Of a stretch of 64,000 bases of DNA, positions 1 through 10,564 are shown one piece after another (positions within the stretch are counted from its first letter, which is position 1; each line of letters opens with the position of its first letter). The notes under the pieces are model-generated. The model saw only the letters and a program-made list of their open reading frames with translations. It did no database searches and was not told where the DNA came from. Location of the stretch: the NCBI RefSeq assembly GCF_001613365.1, contig NZ_BDCF01000007.1, forward strand, positions 18,339-82,338. The letters run 5' to 3'. Source of the DNA: Nocardia xishanensis NBRC 101358. GTDB taxonomy: Bacteria > Actinomycetota > Actinomycetes > Mycobacteriales > Mycobacteriaceae. A program made the translations under genes and the position numbers.

Positions 1-433
1 GGACGACCCGGAGCTGCTTCGTGTGAACAACGCCGCCTTCCACTGGCATCCGGAGCAGGGCGGTTGGACGGAGCGCGATATCGAGGTCAGGCGCGCCGAG
101 CAGTGGTTCGATCCGAAGGGCCTGTTCATCGTCACCGCCTCCGACGACCCCGCCCGCATTCTCGGCTTCCACTGGACGAAGGTGCACCACGAGGAGCGGC
201 CTCCGGTCGGCGAGGTCTACATCGTCGGCATCGATCCCGTCGCCCAGGGCCGTGGTCTCGGGCGCCTGCTCACCCTGGCCGGCTTGCATTACCTGCGCGA
301 CAGCGGACTTTCCGAAGTGCTGCTCTACACGGAAGCCGACAATACCGCCGCCGTCCACACCTACACGCGCCTCGCCTTCACCACCGCCCATGTCGACGTC
401 GCCTACGCGGCGCAACAACTTGACCGGGACTGA
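1..433 (+). CDS. mshD: Mycothiol synthase, C-terminal part (5' end outside window)
   Basis: The reading frame is open from the first base of the window and ends at the TGA at 431-433, so about 143 C-terminal residues are visible. They form a GNAT acetyltransferase domain: [11 protein letters not shown] is followed by the acetyl-CoA-binding QGRGLG loop and then [19 protein letters not shown]. Mycothiol synthase has two tandem GNAT domains and acetylates Cys-GlcN-Ins in the cytosol, the last step of mycothiol synthesis; this would be its second domain. In mycobacteria mshD lies next to the phosphate-transport and phoU genes, as here. Another GNAT protein is possible because the N-terminal domain cannot be seen. 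Confidence 0.85.
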   Translation, partial: DDPELLRVNNAAFHWHPEQGGWTERDIEVRRAEQWFDPKGLFIVTASDDPARILGFHWTKVHHEERPPVGEVYIVGIDPVAQGRGLGRLLTLAGLHYLRDSGLSEVLLYTEADNTAAVHTYTRLAFTTAHVDVAYAAQQLDRD

Positions 434-598
434 TTCGACCGAAGCGGTTCGCCGCCCGTTGGGGCGCTGATGCTGCTCCGAGCAGCTGGCGCAATTCGGC
501 CGAATCCCCAACGGCGTATGGCGCGAAAGTGACCGACCGGGGCCGACCAGTAAAGCTGCGGCAAATGTCACACAAAACAGATGCAATCGCGCCGGGCT

Positions 599-620
599 GT
601 TCACTTTGCGTTCACTCAGC
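599..620 (+). promoter_or_regulatory. PHO box upstream of pstS
   Basis: Two direct 11-nt repeats, GTTCACTTTGC then GTTCACTCAGC, lie about 150 bp before pstS. Direct GTTCAC repeats with an 11-nt period are the recognised PHO box of actinobacterial PhoP/RegX3-type phosphate response regulators. A TTTACG-rich segment at 649-656 could supply the promoter. The inference is that the pst operon is induced by phosphate starvation. Confidence 0.75.
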
Positions 621-767
621 TTGGTCCAACTGTCAACCGAGCGACTTTACGTTACTTAAAGGCAGTGCAGCCGCTGCCTGGTGCGCAAGTTCCCCGCGAA
701 CGGCACCACAACACCCGCCCGGGCCGGTGAGGGACCGGGCGTGTCGGACGCGATTCCCGGAGGAATA

Positions 768-1880
768 GTGAATCTCAAGCGCAGCAGCGCCCTGGTCGGT
801 GTGCTGGCGGTCGTCGCCATGCCCCTTGCCGCCTGTGGTAGCGACGACAACACCACCGGCGACCCGAGCAACGCCGCCAACACCAGCGTCGCCTGCGGCG
901 GCAAGAAGTCGCTGAAGGCCAGTGGCGCGTCCTCGCAGAAGAACGCCATGGAGCGCTTCATCGCCTCCTACGAGGCCAACTGCGACGGCTACACCCTGAA
1001 CTACACCTCCAGCGGCTCCGGCGCCGGCGTGAACGAGTTCCTCGGCAGCCAGACCGATTTCGGTGGCTCCGACTCCCCGCTGAGCTCGAAGAAGGAAGAG
1101 CCCGCCAAGGCTCAGGAGCGCTGCGGCGCCCCCGCGTGGAACCTGCCGACCGTCTTCGGCCCGATCGCCATCACCTACAACATCGACGGCGTCACCGACC
1201 TGGTCCTCGACGGCCCGACCGCCGCCAAGGTGTTCAACGGCACCATCGCCACCTGGGACGCGCCCGAGATCAAGGCGCTCAACCCGAACGCCAAGCTTCC
1301 CTCGGAGAAGATCGCCGTGATCTTCCGCTCCGACGAGTCGGGCACCACCGACAACTTCCAGCTCTACCTGGACGCCGCCTCCGACGGCGCGTGGGGCAAG
1401 GGCGCGGGCAAGACCTTCAACGGCGGCGTCGGTGAGGGCGCCAAGGGCAACGAGGGCACCTCGGCCGCGATCAAGAGCACCAAGAACTCGATCACCTACA
1501 ACGAGTGGTCCTTCGCCAAGTCGCAGAACCTCTCCGTCGCGCAGATCGTCACCTCGGCGGGCAAGGACCCGGTGAAGCTGTCGGTCGAGACCGCGGGCAA
1601 GGCCATCGACGGCGTGAAGATCAAGGGCGAGGGCAACGACCTCGTCCTCGACACCAGCTCGTTCTACAAGCCGAGCGCCGCGGGTGCCTACCCGATCATG
1701 ATGGCGACCTACGAGATCGTGTGCTCGAAGTACAGCGACGCCGCGACCGGCCAGGCCGTCAAGGCGTTCCTGACCTCCGCCGTGACCAACGGCCAGAAGG
1801 GCCTGGACGAGGGCGGGTACATCCCGATCCCCGAGCAGTTCAAGACCCGCCTGACCACCGCGATCAACGCCATCTCCTGA
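768..1880 (+). CDS. pstS: Phosphate ABC transporter substrate-binding lipoprotein PstS
   Basis: This protein of 370 residues captures phosphate outside the membrane and delivers it to the PstCA permease. The GTG start at 768 follows a good ribosome-binding site (GGAGGAATA); an upstream in-frame start exists but would destroy the signal sequence. Residues 1-23 are a lipoprotein signal with lipobox LAAC, so Cys23 would be acylated and anchor the protein. Typical PstS features follow: KASGASSQ near the start, [15 protein letters not shown], the DFGGSDSPL phosphate-binding segment and [10 protein letters not shown]. It is the first gene of pstSCAB and lies behind a PHO box. Confidence 0.95.
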   Translation: MNLKRSSALVGVLAVVAMPLAACGSDDNTTGDPSNAANTSVACGGKKSLKASGASSQKNAMERFIASYEANCDGYTLNYTSSGSGAGVNEFLGSQTDFGGSDSPLSSKKEEPAKAQERCGAPAWNLPTVFGPIAITYNIDGVTDLVLDGPTAAKVFNGTIATWDAPEIKALNPNAKLPSEKIAVIFRSDESGTTDNFQLYLDAASDGAWGKGAGKTFNGGVGEGAKGNEGTSAAIKSTKNSITYNEWSFAKSQNLSVAQIVTSAGKDPVKLSVETAGKAIDGVKIKGEGNDLVLDTSSFYKPSAAGAYPIMMATYEIVCSKYSDAATGQAVKAFLTSAVTNGQKGLDEGGYIPIPEQFKTRLTTAINAIS

Positions 1881-1890
1881 TCGCATAACC

Positions 1891-2943
1891 ATGACCGTGC
1901 ACCCTGAGGTGACCGCACCGGGCTCGTCGGACTCGACGGGCCCGTCGGCGGCTGGAGATACTGCGCAGATGCCGAGTGATACGAACACCGAGCAGGCCCC
2001 GGTGAAGAGTCGTCCGCCCCACAGCCAGCGCGCCGAGGCGATCTTCCACTCGCTCGCGACGGCGGCGGGCGCGATCATCGTCGCCTCCATCGCGTTGATC
2101 GCGCTGTTCTTGTTGATTCGCGCAGTGCCTTCGCTCAGGGCCGACCAGGTGAACTTCTTCACCAGCACGGAATTCAGCACCAGCAACGCGGACAACCTCC
2201 GGTTCGGCATCCGTGACCTGCTCATGGTCACGGTGCTGAGCTCGATCTTCGCGCTGGTGATCGCGGTGCCGATCGGCGTCGGCATCGCCCTGTTCCTGAC
2301 CCACTACGCGCCGAAGGCGCTGGCGCGCCCGTTCGGGATGCTGGTCGACCTGCTCGCCGCGGTGCCGTCCATCGTCTTCGGTCTGTGGGGTTTCCTGGTG
2401 CTCGCCCCGGAGCTGGAGCCGGTGCAGCGCTTCCTCAACGAGAACCTCGGCTGGTTCTTCTTGTTCGCCGACGGCAACGTCTCGATCGCGGGCGGCGGCA
2501 CGATCTTCACCGCGGGCGTGGTGCTCGCGGTGATGATCCTGCCGATCATCACGTCGGTTTCGCGTGAGGTCTTCAACCTCACCCCGGTCTCGCACATCGA
2601 GGCCGCGCAGGCACTCGGCGCGACCAAGTGGGAGGTCGTGCGGATGACGGTGCTGCCCTACGGGCGCAGCGGTGTGATCGCGGGCTCGATGCTCGGCCTC
2701 GGCCGCGCGCTCGGCGAGACCATCGCGGTGCTCGTCGTGCTGCGCACCTCGGCACAGGCGGGTGGCTGGTCGCTGTTCGACGGCGGCTACACCTTCGCCT
2801 CCAAGATCGCTTCGGCGGCATCGGAATTCAGTTCGCCGCTGCCGACCGGCGCCTACATCGCCGCGGGCTTCGTGCTGTTCGCGCTGACCTTCGTGGTCAA
2901 CGCGCTGGCCAGGCTCGCGGCAGGCGGAAAGGTGAACGGCTGA
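1891..2943 (+). CDS. pstC: Phosphate ABC transporter permease PstC
   Basis: This 350-residue inner-membrane permease starts 10 bp after pstS. A charged N-terminus of about 50 residues precedes the first membrane helix ([20 protein letters not shown]), and about six hydrophobic helices follow. The cytoplasmic EAA loop, which contacts the ATPase, reads [14 protein letters not shown], followed by the conserved GLGRALGET segment. With PstA it forms the phosphate channel. Its stop codon overlaps the pstA start (TGATG), indicating translational coupling. Confidence 0.95.
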   Translation: MTVHPEVTAPGSSDSTGPSAAGDTAQMPSDTNTEQAPVKSRPPHSQRAEAIFHSLATAAGAIIVASIALIALFLLIRAVPSLRADQVNFFTSTEFSTSNADNLRFGIRDLLMVTVLSSIFALVIAVPIGVGIALFLTHYAPKALARPFGMLVDLLAAVPSIVFGLWGFLVLAPELEPVQRFLNENLGWFFLFADGNVSIAGGGTIFTAGVVLAVMILPIITSVSREVFNLTPVSHIEAAQALGATKWEVVRMTVLPYGRSGVIAGSMLGLGRALGETIAVLVVLRTSAQAGGWSLFDGGYTFASKIASAASEFSSPLPTGAYIAAGFVLFALTFVVNALARLAAGGKVNG

Positions 2944-3848
2944 TGGCAACGCTGACGAAGTTCGACCAGCCGGTCAAGGCCCCGACCTTCCGGCACGTGA
3001 GCACCGCGCGGCGGGTGAAGAACCACCTCGCCACCGGCCTGGTCACCGCATGCTTCGCCATCGCGCTCGTGCCGCTGGGCTGGGTGCTGTGGATGGTGAT
3101 CAGCAAGGGCATCAGCGCGATCGCCTCCCCGGACTGGTGGCAGAAGTCGCAGAAGGGCATCCTGCCCGACCAGTTCGGCGGCGGCGTCTACCACGCGATC
3201 TACGGCACCGTCGTCCAGTCGGCAGTCGCGGCGATCATCGCCGTGCCGCTCGGCATCATGGCCGCGGTCTACCTGGTCGAGTACGGCCGGGGGAGACTCG
3301 CCAAGGTCACCACGTTCATGGTCGACATCCTGGCCGGCGTGCCATCGATCGTCGCGGCGCTGTTCATCTTCGCGCTGTGGATCGCCACGTTCGGCTTCCC
3401 GCAGAGCGCCTTCGCGGTGTCGCTCGCGCTGGTGCTGCTGATGCTGCCCGTGGTGGTGCGCAGCACCGAGGAGATGCTGAAGCTGGTGCCGGACGAGTTG
3501 CGCGAAGCCTCGTACGCGCTCGGCATCCCGAAGTGGAAGACCATCGTGCGGATCGTCATTCCGACCGCCGCGCCCGGCATGATCAGCGGCACCCTGCTCG
3601 CGCTCGCCCGCGTCATGGGCGAGACCGCGCCGGTGCTGGTGCTGGTGGGCTACGCGAAGTCGATCAACACCAACCTCTTCGACGGCAACATGGCCTCGCT
3701 GCCGCTGCTGATCTACCAAGAGCTGGCCAACCCCGAGGCCGCGGGCCGCGAACGAGTCTGGGGTGCGGCGCTCACGCTGATCCTGCTCATCGCGCTGCTG
3801 TACGTGGCGGCGGCGGTCGTCAACAAGCTGCTCACGCGGAACCGATAG
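2943..3848 (+). CDS. pstA: Phosphate ABC transporter permease PstA
   Basis: This 301-residue permease partners PstC. The ATG at 2943 overlaps the pstC stop codon. Six hydrophobic segments are visible, beginning with LVTACFAIALVPLGWVLWMV. The EAA loop reads EASYALGIPKWKTI and is followed by LLALARVMGETAPVL, typical of PstA. An open frame continues upstream into pstC but has no ribosome-binding site and no PstA-like sequence, so the overlapping ATG was chosen. Confidence 0.94.
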   Translation: MATLTKFDQPVKAPTFRHVSTARRVKNHLATGLVTACFAIALVPLGWVLWMVISKGISAIASPDWWQKSQKGILPDQFGGGVYHAIYGTVVQSAVAAIIAVPLGIMAAVYLVEYGRGRLAKVTTFMVDILAGVPSIVAALFIFALWIATFGFPQSAFAVSLALVLLMLPVVVRSTEEMLKLVPDELREASYALGIPKWKTIVRIVIPTAAPGMISGTLLALARVMGETAPVLVLVGYAKSINTNLFDGNMASLPLLIYQELANPEAAGRERVWGAALTLILLIALLYVAAAVVNKLLTRNR

Positions 3849-3866
3849 AAGCGAACGGATATTCAG

Positions 3867-4643
<777 letters not shown>

Positions 4644-4654
4644 GAAGAACGAGG

Positions 4655-4690
4655 AAGAGGGCCCGCGCGAGAAATCGCGCGGGCCCTCTT
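4655..4690 (+). terminator. Hairpin terminator after pstB
   Basis: A perfect 16-bp stem (4655-4670 with 4675-4690) is closed by a GAAA tetraloop and rich in GC. It separates the pst operon from the convergent phoU gene and could act in both directions. Confidence 0.85.
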
Positions 4691-4830
4691 GTTTCGGGAA
4701 ATCGCCCCGGTTGGCGTGACTCGACGGATACGGCTCGGCCCCGGCGTGCTCCGCCGGGGCCGAGAGTTCGTGTGATCAGCGCGTGCCCTTCTGCTGCTGC
4801 CCGGCAGCAGTGCGCGTCGGGCTGCGCGTT

Positions 4831-5505
4831 CTAGGCGTCGGTGTCGGGGTCCGCGGGCAGTACGCCCGTGACGAGGAAGATGACTCGGCGGCCGATCTCC
4901 ACCGCGTGGTCCGCGAAACGCTCGTAGTAGCGGCCGAGCAGGGTGACGTCCACCGCCGCGGCGACGCCGTACTTCCAGTCCCGGTCCATCAGCAGGGTGA
5001 ACAGGTGGCGATGTAGGTCGTCCATCGCCTCGTCGTCTTGGTTGAGCTGGGCGGCACGCTCGGGGTCGCGCGTCTCCAGGACCTCTTTGGCGCCCGCGCC
5101 CATGTTCACCGCGATGCGGCCCATCTCGGCGAAGTAGCCGTTCACCGATTCGGGCAGCGCGTGGTTCGGATGACGTCTGCGGGTGACCTTGGCGACGTGC
5201 AGGGCCAGCGCACCCATCCGGTTCACGTCCTGCACGATCTGGATGGCGCTGACCACCTGGCGCAGATCGCCCGCGACCGGGGCCTGGAGCGCGAGCAGCG
5301 CGAACGCCTTCTCCTCGGCGTCGGTGATCATTTCGGCGATCCGGTCGGACTCGGTGATCACCTGCTCCGCAAGCGACAGATCGGCCTGTAGCAGCGACTG
5401 GGTGGCGCGGTCCATGGCCGTACCCGCGAGACCGGCCATCTCGCCCAGCAGGTGGGCGAGATCGGCCATTTGCTCGTTGTAGATGACACGCATGAAACCA
5501 GACAC
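4831..5505 (-). CDS. phoU: Phosphate signalling protein PhoU
   Basis: This protein of 220-224 residues is two repeats of the PhoU helical bundle with the metal-binding E/DxxxD-type patterns (for example [19 protein letters not shown] and [10 protein letters not shown]). PhoU links Pst transport status to the phosphate two-component system and represses it in high phosphate. The GTG at 5505 has a weak GGGA upstream; an ATG at 5493 would give the MRVIYNEQ start that matches mycobacterial PhoY. It is transcribed towards pstB, matching the mycobacterial arrangement phoT/phoY2. Confidence 0.93.
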   Translation of the reverse strand: MSGFMRVIYNEQMADLAHLLGEMAGLAGTAMDRATQSLLQADLSLAEQVITESDRIAEMITDAEEKAFALLALQAPVAGDLRQVVSAIQIVQDVNRMGALALHVAKVTRRRHPNHALPESVNGYFAEMGRIAVNMGAGAKEVLETRDPERAAQLNQDDEAMDDLHRHLFTLLMDRDWKYGVAAAVDVTLLGRYYERFADHAVEIGRRVIFLVTGVLPADPDTDA

Positions 5506-5738
5506 TAGTTCCCGGTCCTGTCCAAGTCACCAACGGAGGGTGAATAGACCGGTGTAGGCGGTCTCCGCAGCTGAGGCCGGACGGACTCGCGGACGTCGTC
5601 GGCGAGGTTCACGTGGTCCGGCTCGGTGGCGGCATGACAGGTGTCACAACGCGAGGCCGACGACGAATCCGGCCCGATCACCGGTAGCGCGCATTCGGTT
5701 CGAACCGTGCTCGCGGAGCGCGGACGCGCGCCGGGTCG

Positions 5739-8261
5739 CTACTTGCACATTTCGTCGGCCGCGTTGACGTGCTCCAAGTCCGAGGGAAGTACGGTCGGCG
5801 TCGTGTCCGTCGAGGTGCTCGTCACGACGTTGGTGATCGCGTCACCGACCGGCGTCGGCGCCTTGACGGTCACACCGTTCACCGAGTCGACGCCGATGAC
5901 GACCTCTACGATGCCGCCGAGATCGTCGGCGGCCTCGATCGTCGCGCCGGGGATCGAGGTGGCCACGGTGGCGGCCTCGGCCTCGAGACCCGCGGCGTAG
6001 CGGACCTTGGTCGTCTGCGAGGTGCCGTTGGCGTAGTTGCCGGTGTTGTAGATCGTGAAGCCTTGGTTGCCGAGCTTGGTGGCCGCCGTGCGCGCAAGGC
6101 CGTCGTGTCCCGAGCCGTTGGAGACCAGCAGGGAGACGGTGGACGGATCCACCGCGATGTGCTTCCCCGGCGTCGGTGCGGCCGGGGCGGGCGCAGGGGC
6201 GTCGTCCTGGGTGGTCGGCTTTTCGCCGGGCAGCGGCTGGTCGTCGCGGATCGCCTTGAAGATCGCCTTGATGTCGGATTCCCGGGGGATCTCGTTGCCG
6301 TAGGAGGTGGTGCCCGCAGTCGGGACGGTGATGAACGTGACAGTGCCCGCGTCGATCTTCTGCAGCGAGCGTCCCAGCATCAGCAGATCCTCGGTTTTGA
6401 CGGCGTCGACCCAGGTGTGCTTGCGGAACGCCTCGACGAAACCGTTCAGCTTGCCCGGATCGAAGAGCACCTTGCTCGACAGCGCGCCGCGCAGCAGGGA
6501 AGCCAGGAAACGCTGCTGCCGGTTGATGCGGTCGTAGTCGCTGCGCTCCTCGCCGTAGACGTGCCTGGCGCGTACGTAGTTCAGCGCGGTCTCGCCGTTG
6601 ACGCGCTGCTTGCCCGGCTGCTCGAGCACGGTGCCGAGTACGCCGTCGACGAGCGGCTTGGTCGCGCACACCTCGACGCCGCCGATTTGGTCGACCATCG
6701 ACTCGAAACCGGCGAAGTCGATGCCGATGAAGTGATTGATCGACGCGCCCGTCAGGCGCTGGATCGTGGTGGTGAGGCACTTCGGGCCGCCGAGGGCGTA
6801 AACGGCATTGAGCTTGTCGCCCATGGCGGAGGGGAAGGTCTCGTTGGTGTAGGACTCCTTCTCGTTGTCCCACCCGTTGCACTTCGGCCTGGTCACGTCC
6901 AGGTCGCGAGGGAACGACACGACGACGACCCGGTTACGGGCCTTCGGGATGTGCACGAGCATGGTGGTGTCCGCTCGCGCCCCCTCTGCATCGTCCAGGG
7001 TGCCCGCGCCGAGTTGTCCGTTGGCGCCCGCGCGGGTGTCGGTGCCGACGAGCAGATAGTTCTCGTCGCCGAGCTGGGCGTTGGAATCGACGATGTCCTC
7101 TGAGTTCTCGTCGAGGGCCGAGACCTGGGTGAAGCCGTTCGTGGTCGATTGCAGGTAGCTCCAACCGCCGCCGGTGATCAGCAGCACCAGCACCGCGACC
7201 AGCGCGGCGGACACCCGGCCCGCGGTCTTGAGCCGCCGCTGTCGCCGCTGCTTCGAGGCGGCCAGCCGGGAAAGCGGCGGGCTGACGGACTTGGACGGGG
7301 CCGCGAGCTTGGACGCGGCGGACTTTGCCGCCGGTTTGGATGTCGCGGCGGACTCGGTCGTCGGCCACTTCGTGGTCGCCGGGTCGGGCGCCTCCGACTC
7401 GTCGAGCGGCGGCAGTATGTCGGTGACTTCTTCGGCGGGCTCGGCCGGTTCGGTGGCCCGGCGCGGCGGCGTGGCGGGCGTCGCGCCGGTGATGTCCTCC
7501 ACGACGGCGGACGGGGCGCGACGAGCTGGCCGACCGGGCGCGGCCTGCGCCGCGGGTCGACGCTTCGGCTCCTCGGGTCGGGCACCCGGCGCGGGTTTCG
7601 CCGGGGTGGATTCCGGTGCGCGGCGCTGAGGCGCTTGCGCTGCGTTGCGCTGTGTGGCGTTCGGCGCGCCGCCCTGGGCGCCATCGGGCGCGCGCCCCTG
7701 GGTCGCTTCAGGCGCGCGACGCTGGGTGCTTTCGGGCGCGCGGCGCTGAGTTGTTTCGGGTGCCTGGCGCTGAGCACTTTCAGGTGCACGTCGCTGAGCG
7801 GTTTCCGGCGCACCGCGCTGGGCGGTTTCGGGTGCGCGGCGCTGAGCGGCTTCGGGCGCAGCGCGCCGGGCGCCTTCCGGCGCCCGCTGGGTGCCTTCCG
7901 GCACGCCGCGCTGCGGACCCTTCGGCGCACCGCGTTGGGGGCCTTCTGGCGCGCGGCGTTGCTGCGGAGCGGGTCCATCGGGTGCGCGTCGCGGCGCGGT
8001 GGGATCGGCGGGGCGTGCGGGCGCGACGGCGCCCGGTGCGGTCTCCGCGCGACGCCTGCGACCGGTGCGCTCGTTGTCGACCTTCTCGACCAGATCCTGA
8101 ACTGTCAGCGGCGCGGAGCCCGCGTCGGCCCCGCCATCCGTGTGCCTGGAGCGCCGGGACGCCCGTGCGCCGTCTCGTTCGGGGTTCTCCGCCGTGGGAT
8201 AGCGCTCCCACGGGGCGCGACCTCCGGGCCCTGGCGCACGCCCGTGCCGATCGTCACCCAC
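5739..8261 (-). CDS. LytR-CpsA-Psr (LCP) family cell-wall ligase with repetitive N-terminus
   Basis: This large protein (about 840 residues) should attach arabinogalactan or related polymers to peptidoglycan from undecaprenyl-type carriers. The first ~350 residues are cytoplasmic, Arg/Pro/Ala-rich and disordered, with a run of about 16 degenerate QRRAPE(S/T) repeats at residues 101-219. One membrane helix follows (about 351-370), then the LCP domain (about 400-570; DTTMLVHIPKARNRVVVVSFPRDL, NHFIGIDFAGF, ALNYVRARH, SDYDRINRQQRFL), and a LytR_C domain near the C-terminus (VSLLVSNGSGHDGLA). The GTG at 8261 has GAGG upstream; a TTG three bases earlier is possible. The neighbour order phoU-LCP-dus matches M. 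tuberculosis Rv0821c-Rv0823c. Confidence 0.9.
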   Translation of the reverse strand: MGDDRHGRAPGPGGRAPWERYPTAENPERDGARASRRSRHTDGGADAGSAPLTVQDLVEKVDNERTGRRRRAETAPGAVAPARPADPTAPRRAPDGPAPQQRRAPEGPQRGAPKGPQRGVPEGTQRAPEGARRAAPEAAQRRAPETAQRGAPETAQRRAPESAQRQAPETTQRRAPESTQRRAPEATQGRAPDGAQGGAPNATQRNAAQAPQRRAPESTPAKPAPGARPEEPKRRPAAQAAPGRPARRAPSAVVEDITGATPATPPRRATEPAEPAEEVTDILPPLDESEAPDPATTKWPTTESAATSKPAAKSAASKLAAPSKSVSPPLSRLAASKQRRQRRLKTAGRVSAALVAVLVLLITGGGWSYLQSTTNGFTQVSALDENSEDIVDSNAQLGDENYLLVGTDTRAGANGQLGAGTLDDAEGARADTTMLVHIPKARNRVVVVSFPRDLDVTRPKCNGWDNEKESYTNETFPSAMGDKLNAVYALGGPKCLTTTIQRLTGASINHFIGIDFAGFESMVDQIGGVEVCATKPLVDGVLGTVLEQPGKQRVNGETALNYVRARHVYGEERSDYDRINRQQRFLASLLRGALSSKVLFDPGKLNGFVEAFRKHTWVDAVKTEDLLMLGRSLQKIDAGTVTFITVPTAGTTSYGNEIPRESDIKAIFKAIRDDQPLPGEKPTTQDDAPAPAPAAPTPGKHIAVDPSTVSLLVSNGSGHDGLARTAATKLGNQGFTIYNTGNYANGTSQTTKVRYAAGLEAEAATVATSIPGATIEAADDLGGIVEVVIGVDSVNGVTVKAPTPVGDAITNVVTSTSTDTTPTVLPSDLEHVNAADEMCK
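7608..7964 (-). repeat. Degenerate 21-bp coding repeats in the LCP gene
   Basis: About 16 imperfect copies of a 7-codon unit encode QRRAPE(S/T/G) variants in the cytoplasmic N-terminal region. Copies differ at both synonymous and nonsynonymous positions, so the array is old. Length variation between strains is likely. Confidence 0.8.
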
Positions 8262-8512
8262 CAACGAACCTCGCTTTTCGTCTTTGCTGCCGCCGGCGCC
8301 GAGCTCGAACCAGCATGACCGATTTCGCCAATGATAACGATTCCGCCACGGCGGGCCAGCCCGGAGAGAGATCGAATACGCCGCAAAGCCGTTTGCAATT
8401 CGCTGTTGTTCGGTAACCGGATGGTAGCGAAACCTGTGTCAAAACAGCCGGTACCAGGGAGGTTTCGGCGCGTGTCGGTTTGCCCGTCACCGCGGTGGTG
8501 GTTCCCGCTTGC

Positions 8513-9661
8513 TCAGCCTCCGCTGTGCATGACATCGGCCGCCGTCGGTACCGCGGGATCGTCCGGGTCGTCGAGCCAGCCGTGCGGCAGCGCGACCTTG
8601 CCGGGCGAACCCTGCCGCCCGCGCGGTCCCTCGGCGTCCTTCGGGAACGGAGCGGACGGATCGAGCTTGCCGATCAAATCGCCCAATTCGGTGAGACTGG
8701 ACACGGTGGCGAAGGCGCGGCGCAGATCCGCGCCGACCGGGAAGCCCATCAGGTACCAGGCCATGTGCTTGCGCAGATCGCGCATGGCCTTCTCTTCGCC
8801 GAGATGGTCGGACAGCAGGGCGCCGTGCCGGTGCAGCACCTCGCCGACCCGGCCTAGGTTCGGCGCCTCGGGCAGTTCCTGACCGCGCAACGCCGCCTGC
8901 AGTTCGCCGAACAACCACGGCCTGCCGAGGCAGCCGCGACCGACGACAACGCCGTCGCATCCGGTCTCCGCCATCATGCGGACCGCGTCGTCGGCGGAGA
9001 AGATGTCGCCGTTGCCGAGCACCGGGATGGTGGTCACCGCCTCCTTCAGCCGGGCGATGGCCGACCAGTCCGCCTGGCCGGAGTAGCGCTGGGCGGCGGT
9101 GCGCGCGTGCAGCGCGACGGCCTTGGCGCCCTCCGCCTCGGCGATGCGGCCCGCGTCCAGGTAGGTCAGGTGCTCGTCGTCGATGCCGATGCGGAACTTG
9201 ACCGTAACCGGGACGCCCGCGGGCTCGGCCGCGCCGACCATCGCGCGCACGATCCGGCTGAACAGCGCCCGCTTGTAGGGCAGGGCCGCGCCGCCGCCGA
9301 GACGGGTCACCTTCGGCACCGGGCAGCCCAGATTGAGGTCGATGTGATCGGCCCAGCCTTCGCCGACGATGATGCGCACGGCCTCGCCGAGCGTGGCCGG
9401 GTCGACACCGTAGAGCTGCATCGAGCGCGGGTGCTCGTCCTCGTCGAAGGACATCATGTGCAGCGTCTTCTCGTTGCGCTCCACCACAGCGCGCGCGGTG
9501 ATCATCTCGCACACGTAGATGGAGGTGGAGCTGCCGAACTCGCGGCACAGCTTGCGGAAGGCCAGGTTGGTGATGCCCGCCATCGGCGCGAGCACCACCG
9601 GCGGATCGACCGGATACGGCCCGATCCGCAGCGTGGCCGGCGCCTCGGTAGTCATCGTCAC
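8513..9661 (-). CDS. dusB: tRNA-dihydrouridine synthase (DusB-like)
   Basis: This 382-residue flavoenzyme reduces uridine to dihydrouridine in the tRNA D-loop using FMN and NADPH. It shows the TIM-barrel start PPVVLAPMAGITNLAF, the catalytic cysteine in NLGCPVPKV, KFRIGIDD, ALHARTAAQRYSG, GNGDIFS and the FMN-phosphate site GCDGVVVGRGCLGRPW. Length and motifs match the DusB/nifR3 group. It lies between the LCP gene and the Mce-associated-type gene and is transcribed alone on the minus strand, as in M. tuberculosis Rv0823c. Confidence 0.94.
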   Translation of the reverse strand: MTMTTEAPATLRIGPYPVDPPVVLAPMAGITNLAFRKLCREFGSSTSIYVCEMITARAVVERNEKTLHMMSFDEDEHPRSMQLYGVDPATLGEAVRIIVGEGWADHIDLNLGCPVPKVTRLGGGAALPYKRALFSRIVRAMVGAAEPAGVPVTVKFRIGIDDEHLTYLDAGRIAEAEGAKAVALHARTAAQRYSGQADWSAIARLKEAVTTIPVLGNGDIFSADDAVRMMAETGCDGVVVGRGCLGRPWLFGELQAALRGQELPEAPNLGRVGEVLHRHGALLSDHLGEEKAMRDLRKHMAWYLMGFPVGADLRRAFATVSSLTELGDLIGKLDPSAPFPKDAEGPRGRQGSPGKVALPHGWLDDPDDPAVPTAADVMHSGG

Positions 9662-9820
9662 GCGTTCCAGTGTCTCATCAGGGGCTGCTCGACCCGGCGG
9701 CGCCGTGGCGTGACGTGCGCTGATTCACTCGAGACCGCGCGCGCACCTCACCGCTGTCCGATGCGCTCGACGGCTTAGTCTGGGACAGTCAGCTGTATCC
9801 ACACGACATCGGAGAATCCA

Positions 9821-10468
9821 TTGCCAGCCGAGGACATCGAACCGGGCACGCCCGGCGAGGACAAGGCCGCCGCCGCGGAACAGCGTGAGAACACGTCGGA
9901 CGTGCGCCTAGACAAGAAGGACGATCCAGCGCCCGCTCCCAAGTCCGGCGCGACAGTCTCCATTCCGGTGTCGTCGATGCTATGGGGCGCGGCCGTCGGC
10001 GTACTCGGCGTGCTGACCGTGCTGTTCGCGGTCCTGTGGTGGTCGACCAAGAGCGATCTCGACGAACGCGATCAGCGCGCCGCCGACGACCGCCGCGCCG
10101 AACAGGTCGCCACCGATTACGCGGTCGGCGCCGCGACCGTCAATTATCAGGACATCAATGCGTGGGTCGGCAAGCTGAAGGCCAACACCACTCCGCAGCT
10201 GGCGAACAAATTCGACGCGACGGCGCCCAAGCTGGAACAGATTCTGGTTCCGCTGAAGTGGACGTCGACCGCGTCGCCCATTTCCGCCAAGGTCGTTTCC
10301 GAGGACAACGGCGTCTACAAGGTGAATGTCTTCGTGAACGTCAGCTCGACGAATGCGCAGAGCCCGGAAGGCGCGCAAACGACGGTCACCTACAACGTCA
10401 CCGTGGACGAGAACGGCTGGAAGATCACCGATGTCGGTGGAACCGACGGCGCATTGCCGTTGCGCTGA
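9821..10468 (+). CDS. Mce-associated-type single-pass membrane protein
   Basis: This is a 215-residue protein starting at TTG 9821 behind GGAG. About 47 charged cytoplasmic residues come first, then one membrane helix (MLWGAAVGVLGVLTVLFAVLWW), then an exported domain of about 145 residues beginning with a helical stretch (DERDQRAADDRRAEQVATDY). The domain has the NTF2-like pattern of actinobacterial Mce-associated proteins (Tim44/SnoaL-like fold, YQDINAWVGKLKANTTPQL). No mce operon is in the window, so a role in lipid import is only an inference from the family. Confidence 0.65.
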   Translation: MPAEDIEPGTPGEDKAAAAEQRENTSDVRLDKKDDPAPAPKSGATVSIPVSSMLWGAAVGVLGVLTVLFAVLWWSTKSDLDERDQRAADDRRAEQVATDYAVGAATVNYQDINAWVGKLKANTTPQLANKFDATAPKLEQILVPLKWTSTASPISAKVVSEDNGVYKVNVFVNVSSTNAQSPEGAQTTVTYNVTVDENGWKITDVGGTDGALPLR

Positions 10469-10512
10469 ATGCCACCGAACCGAATGCCACCGAACGAATA
10501 GCCCGACAAAGC

Positions 10513-10545
10513 GCGCCGCCGCCGGAATGATTCCGGCGGCGGCGC
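10513..10545. terminator. Bidirectional terminator between the Mce-associated-type gene and desA1
   Basis: A perfect 15-bp GC-rich stem (10513-10527 with 10531-10545) with a 3-nt loop is followed by TTTGCTTTT on the plus strand. It lies between two convergent genes. Confidence 0.8.
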
Positions 10546-10564
10546 TTTGCTTTTCGGCCCGTGA

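Noticed and set aside
529..768. Short frame upstream of pstS
   Set aside because: It covers the PHO box and promoter region and has no coding features.
633..2285. Long open frame antisense to pstS and pstC
   Set aside because: It is antisense to well supported pst genes and is of the Arg/Gly/Val-rich shadow type.
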